Source: Woeseiaceae bacterium (GTDB taxonomy: Bacteria > Pseudomonadota > Gammaproteobacteria > Steroidobacterales > Woeseiaceae). Taken from it: DNA of 64,000 nt. Below are positions 60,224-64,000 of this stretch, piece by piece (the first letter of the stretch is position 1; each line of letters starts with the position of its first letter). Location: contig JABDOQ010000082.1 in assembly GCA_013043165.1 (NCBI GenBank), positions 62,001 to 126,000 on the forward strand, read 5' to 3'. A model generated the notes under the pieces. The model saw only the letters and a list, made by a program, of their open reading frames with translations. It had not been told where the DNA came from and did no database searches. The translations under genes were made by a program, and so were the position numbers.

Positions 60224-60739
60224 ATGTCTTATATTAAATTGCTTGCTGCCGGCCTCATGGCCGCTTTGCTGGTCGGTTGTTCCCAGCCCACGATTCCCGA
60301 CCCCGAGCCGACGGATACCACTTACGGTGACAGCGGCGCGTCGACCGGCGGCATGGGTGATGGCGGCCTGGGTGCCGGCGAGTTTATTGAAGATCCTTCG
60401 GCGGGCGAGCTGGGGACCGTTATCTATTTCGACTTCGACTCATCCGAAGTGCGGCCGCAGGATCAGGACCTCGTATCGCGTCATGCCATGCAGCTGGGCC
60501 AAAACACGCGCCTCAGGGTTCGTCTGGAAGGCCATGCCGATGAGCGGGGTTCGCGCGAATACAATATCGGCCTTGGCGAGCGTCGCTCACAGGCGGTTCG
60601 GCAAATGCTGATGATCCAGGGCGTTTCCGGATCTCAAATTTCCACCGTGAGCTTTGGTGAGGAACGTCCGGCTTCGTTCGGCAGCGCCGAAATGGACTAT
60701 GCCCAGAATCGTCGCGTCGAGATCCGGTACACCAATTAG
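60224..60739 (+). CDS. pal: Peptidoglycan-associated lipoprotein Pal
   Basis: Lipobox LLVGCSQ; OmpA-like VRLEGHADERGSREYNIGLGERRSQAV. Confidence 0.96.
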   Translation: MSYIKLLAAGLMAALLVGCSQPTIPDPEPTDTTYGDSGASTGGMGDGGLGAGEFIEDPSAGELGTVIYFDFDSSEVRPQDQDLVSRHAMQLGQNTRLRVRLEGHADERGSREYNIGLGERRSQAVRQMLMIQGVSGSQISTVSFGEERPASFGSAEMDYAQNRRVEIRYTN

Positions 60740-60742
60740 TCG

Positions 60743-61516
60743 ATGACGATGCGGACAAGGAAATTACTGCTGTTGCCGTTGCTGACAGCCCTCGCGGGAT
60801 GTGAGTTGTTGCAGCCTGTTGACGACCCGACGCTTACAAAACTCGATGAGTTGGAGCGCCGCATGCAGGCAATCGAACGCGTCATGCAAAACCAGAGCCT
60901 GGTGAACCTGTCGCAACAGGTGGGCACCCTGGAACGGCAAAACGACGAAATCGTCGGCCGTCTGGAGGGGCTGGAACACGGCTCGGAGACTACGGCGGAC
61001 CGGCAGCGGCAGCTTTACGCCGATCTCGATGCGCGCATTCAGCAGCTGGAGGCAGCATTGCGGTCACGAAATGCCGTCAGTGTAATGGAAGGCGGTACGC
61101 TGTCCCCTGGTCAGCTTCCCATGCCCGGGGGGTCGGATCGGGATAACTACCAGGCCGCGTTCGAGCTCCTGAAACAACAACGCTACGAACCGGCCGCGAT
61201 GGCTTTCGAGCAGTTCCTGGTCGCCTATCCGGACAGCGACCTCGCCGACAACGCCCAATACTGGTTGGCGGAGTCGTTCTATGTGACGCAGAAGTTCGAT
61301 GAAGCCCTTGCTGCATTCGAGGTCGTGATCAAGGACTTTCCGCGCTCACGCAAAGTGCCGGACGCACTCTTGAAAATCGGCTACTGCAACTACGAACTCA
61401 AACGCTGGGATTCGGCGCGCGATTCGTTGCGGCGTGTGCAGGCCGACTACCCGGAAACAACGGCCGCACGACTAGCGGGGCAAAGGCTAAAGCGTATGGG
61501 AGAAGAAGGCGTCTAG
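60743..61516 (+). CDS. cpoB: Cell division coordinator CpoB (YbgF)
   Basis: Coiled-coil N-terminus, TPR ... YQAAFELLKQQRYEPAAMAFEQFLVAYPDSDLADNAQYWLAESFY. Confidence 0.94.
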   Translation: MTMRTRKLLLLPLLTALAGCELLQPVDDPTLTKLDELERRMQAIERVMQNQSLVNLSQQVGTLERQNDEIVGRLEGLEHGSETTADRQRQLYADLDARIQQLEAALRSRNAVSVMEGGTLSPGQLPMPGGSDRDNYQAAFELLKQQRYEPAAMAFEQFLVAYPDSDLADNAQYWLAESFYVTQKFDEALAAFEVVIKDFPRSRKVPDALLKIGYCNYELKRWDSARDSLRRVQADYPETTAARLAGQRLKRMGEEGV

Positions 61517-61617
61517 GTTTGTGAGGAGCCATTGCGGATGATGCTTGTCATTTGAAGTGTATCCGGTATCATGCCGCCGAAATTCCGATGGCATCCCCGC
61601 CATCCCGAGGTTCCAAA

Positions 61618-61692
61618 GGGGCGTTAGCTCAGAGGTAGAGCATTCGGCTTTTAACCGACTGGTCGTAGGTTCGATCCCTACACGCCCCACCA
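61618..61692 (+). tRNA. tRNA-Lys (anticodon TTT)
   Basis: Cloverleaf GGGGCGT/ACGCCCC, D-stem GCTC/GAGC, anticodon loop CTTTTAA, T-arm GTAGG TTCGATC CCTAC, encoded CCA. Confidence 0.95.
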
Positions 61693-61776
61693 CTTCATTG
61701 ATTTCACCTAAAACAGGCGACGGCGCCGACAAGTGCCGTTATCATTCACCGTTTTCTGCACAGGGCCTTCTGCAAA

Positions 61777-64000
61777 GTGGCGGAGAATCGCTGGAAAATC
61801 CACAAGTTTGGCGGCAGCAGCCTCGCTGATGCGGCCTGCTTCCGTCGCGTAGCCGGAATCGTGCTGAGCTACTCCGATGCACGCATCGGTGTGGTCGTCT
61901 CCGCCATGGGTGGCATGACCGATGCGTTGATCAACCTGGCGATACTTGCAGAGCAGGATGACGATCATTTCCTCGATCAATTGCACGCGATTGGCGAACG
62001 CTACGCGAAAACGGCGAGTGCGCTCGTGGACGGCGATCGACGCGTGTCTGTTCTGGATGCCTGGGGCCGGGACGCCGAAGACATAACCGACGTCCTGAAA
62101 GCAATTGCCCTGGTGAAATCAGCACCCAGGCGCAGTCGTGACGTAATCGCGGGCTATGGCGAGATCTGGTCCGCACGGTTGCTGGCCGCCTGCCTTGAAC
62201 AGGAAGCGCCCGAGCGGGGCGGAACCTGGATCGACGCACGCGACGTCGTAACCGTACACCAGACCGAACTGGGTCCTTCTGTCCTGTGGGAGGCATCACG
62301 AAAGAAATTTGCCGATGTAGTGCCCGAAAATTTCGCCGGCATCGCCGTGATTACCGGGTTTATCGCAACCGACGAAGACGGGCTGCAGACGACGCTCGGA
62401 CGAAATGGCAGCGATTACTCGGCCGCCATTTTCGCGGCACTGAGTAACGCCTCCGAACTCAGCATCTGGACCGACGTTGACGGCGTTATGAGTGCCGATC
62501 CGCGCCGTGTACCCGAGGCGCAGGTCATCGATGAGCTTACCTATAACGAAGCGATGGAGCTGGCGTACTTTGGTGCCAATGTCATCCACCCCCAGACGCT
62601 CGGGCCCGCTATTGACAGCGACATTCCCGTCGTTATCCGCAGCAGCCACAATCCATCGCACCCGGGCAGCCGCATCGGCAAGCAGGCCGAGCGGGTTGAA
62701 AATATCAAAGGCATCACGGCGATCGGCGGGATGGCGCTCGTCAACCTCGAAGGCTCGGGGATGATCGGCGTACCGGGTACGGCGGATCGACTTTTTGCGG
62801 CGCTCAAGAATGCCGGTGTCTCGGTGACGTTGATATCGCAGGCCAGTTCGGAACACTCGATCTGCATCGCGGTGCCGGAGGATGTGGCAGAACGGGCAGG
62901 AAAAGTGATAACCGCAGCGTTCGCCGACGAACTTGAGAGCGGCCAGATCCAGAGCGTAGAGGTTACAAAGGCGCAGAGTATTGTCGCCGTGGTTGGCGAC
63001 GGCATGGCGGGCACGCCAGGCATTGCAGCGCGGTTTTTTGGCACGCTGGGGCGTGCCGGCATCAACATTCGCGCGATCGCGCAGGGTTCTTCAGAGCGCA
63101 ATATTTCGGCCGTGGTCGATTCCGAAGATGCCACCAGGGCGCTGCGCGCGGCGCACTCCGGTTTTTACCTGTCTGCCAAAACGCTTTCAATCGGACTGAT
63201 CGGCCCGGGCACGGTTGGCACGTCGCTACTGCGCCAGATCGAAAAGCAGGCGCAGCGGCTTCACGATGAATTCAACCTGGATCTTCGTGTCCGTGCTATT
63301 GCCCGCTCGCAAACGATGTTGCTTGGGGATCGTAGTATCGACCTGGCGCGATGGCAGCAAGACCTGGCTGAAAGCGGTGCCGCTTGTGATCTCGGCAAGC
63401 TGGAGGCACATATCAATCCGGATCACCTGCCGCACGCAGTCATCATCGACTGCACGGCGAGCGAGCATATTGCCGGCCGGTATTCGGGCTGGCTGGAGCG
63501 CGGCATCCATATCATCACGCCAAATAAAAAAGCATTCAGCGGACCGTTCGAAAACTACGTCGCGCTGCGCGAGAGCGCTGCGCACGGCAACTCGCATTGT
63601 TTTTATGAGACGACCGTTGGTGCTGCCCTGCCAATTATCACGACGTTGCGAGACCTGATTGATACGGGTGATGAAGTACACCTGCTGCAGGGCATCTTCT
63701 CGGGGACGCTCGCGTATCTCTTCAACGTCTACGATGGCACGACGCCCTTTTCCGAAATCGTCCGTACCGCGCGCACCAGCGGCTACACTGAACCGGATCC
63801 CCGTGACGATTTGTCCGGCATGGACGTAGCCCGCAAGCTGACGATCCTGGCGCGGGAGCTCGGACAGACGATCGAGATAGGTGATTTTCCGGTGCAGAAC
63901 CTCGTGCCGGAACAGCTGCGTGATTGCAGCCTGGAAGAGTTCCTCGATCGCTTGCCCGAGGTTGATGCCGACATGAAAGCGCTCTATGAGACAGCGCAAG
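61777..64000 (+). CDS. thrA: Bifunctional aspartate kinase/homoserine dehydrogenase, 3' truncated
   Basis: Frame from GTG 61777 open to window end: WKIHKFGGSSLADAACFRRVAG; ACT domains; GLIGPGTVGTSLL HSDH; absent from ORF track. Confidence 0.93.
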   Translation, partial: MAENRWKIHKFGGSSLADAACFRRVAGIVLSYSDARIGVVVSAMGGMTDALINLAILAEQDDDHFLDQLHAIGERYAKTASALVDGDRRVSVLDAWGRDAEDITDVLKAIALVKSAPRRSRDVIAGYGEIWSARLLAACLEQEAPERGGTWIDARDVVTVHQTELGPSVLWEASRKKFADVVPENFAGIAVITGFIATDEDGLQTTLGRNGSDYSAAIFAALSNASELSIWTDVDGVMSADPRRVPEAQVIDELTYNEAMELAYFGANVIHPQTLGPAIDSDIPVVIRSSHNPSHPGSRIGKQAERVENIKGITAIGGMALVNLEGSGMIGVPGTADRLFAALKNAGVSVTLISQASSEHSICIAVPEDVAERAGKVITAAFADELESGQIQSVEVTKAQSIVAVVGDGMAGTPGIAARFFGTLGRAGINIRAIAQGSSERNISAVVDSEDATRALRAAHSGFYLSAKTLSIGLIGPGTVGTSLLRQIEKQAQRLHDEFNLDLRVRAIARSQTMLLGDRSIDLARWQQDLAESGAACDLGKLEAHINPDHLPHAVIIDCTASEHIAGRYSGWLERGIHIITPNKKAFSGPFENYVALRESAAHGNSHCFYETTVGAALPIITTLRDLIDTGDEVHLLQGIFSGTLAYLFNVYDGTTPFSEIVRTARTSGYTEPDPRDDLSGMDVARKLTILARELGQTIEIGDFPVQNLVPEQLRDCSLEEFLDRLPEVDADMKALYETAQ

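Noticed and set aside
61618-61692. tRNA-Lys as an integration site
   Set aside because: No integrase or 3'-end duplication of the tRNA seen downstream; thrA follows directly.
61545-61829. 94-aa ORF spanning the tRNA
   Set aside because: Reads through tRNA-Lys; not a protein gene.

Overview
This is a gammaproteobacterial-type chromosomal window, roughly 60 genes, densely coded on both strands. The core backbone is sucA-sucB-lpdA, relA, yebC-ruvC-ruvA-ruvB-ybgC-tolQRAB-pal-cpoB, tRNA-Lys, a truncated aspartokinase/homoserine dehydrogenase, a fusA2-type EF-G, queC-queE, fhs, arfB and alkB. Accessory or poorly characterised loci lie between these. No phage, transposase, rRNA or CRISPR array was recognised. 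The signals most worth follow-up are: (1) nine helically phased TGTCGA/TCGACA half-sites, built as two diverged 70-bp units, upstream of a class II Fic gene; (2) a 59-aa double-glycine-leader (microcin-like) peptide gene with its own terminator, convergent with a CPBP protease; (3) an SPFH / Arc-type RHH / tiny membrane-protein operon preceded by two abutting TGATATCAAAA repeats; (4) two further RHH genes with palindromic or inverted-repeat operators overlapping their predicted promoters; (5) a near-perfect sigma-54 promoter in front of a 77-aa unknown protein; (6) an 11-bp perfect inverted repeat just upstream of a CpxRA-like pair and a 13-bp hairpin inside the kinase gene. All calls come from reading the sequence and the supplied translations; no database search was run.
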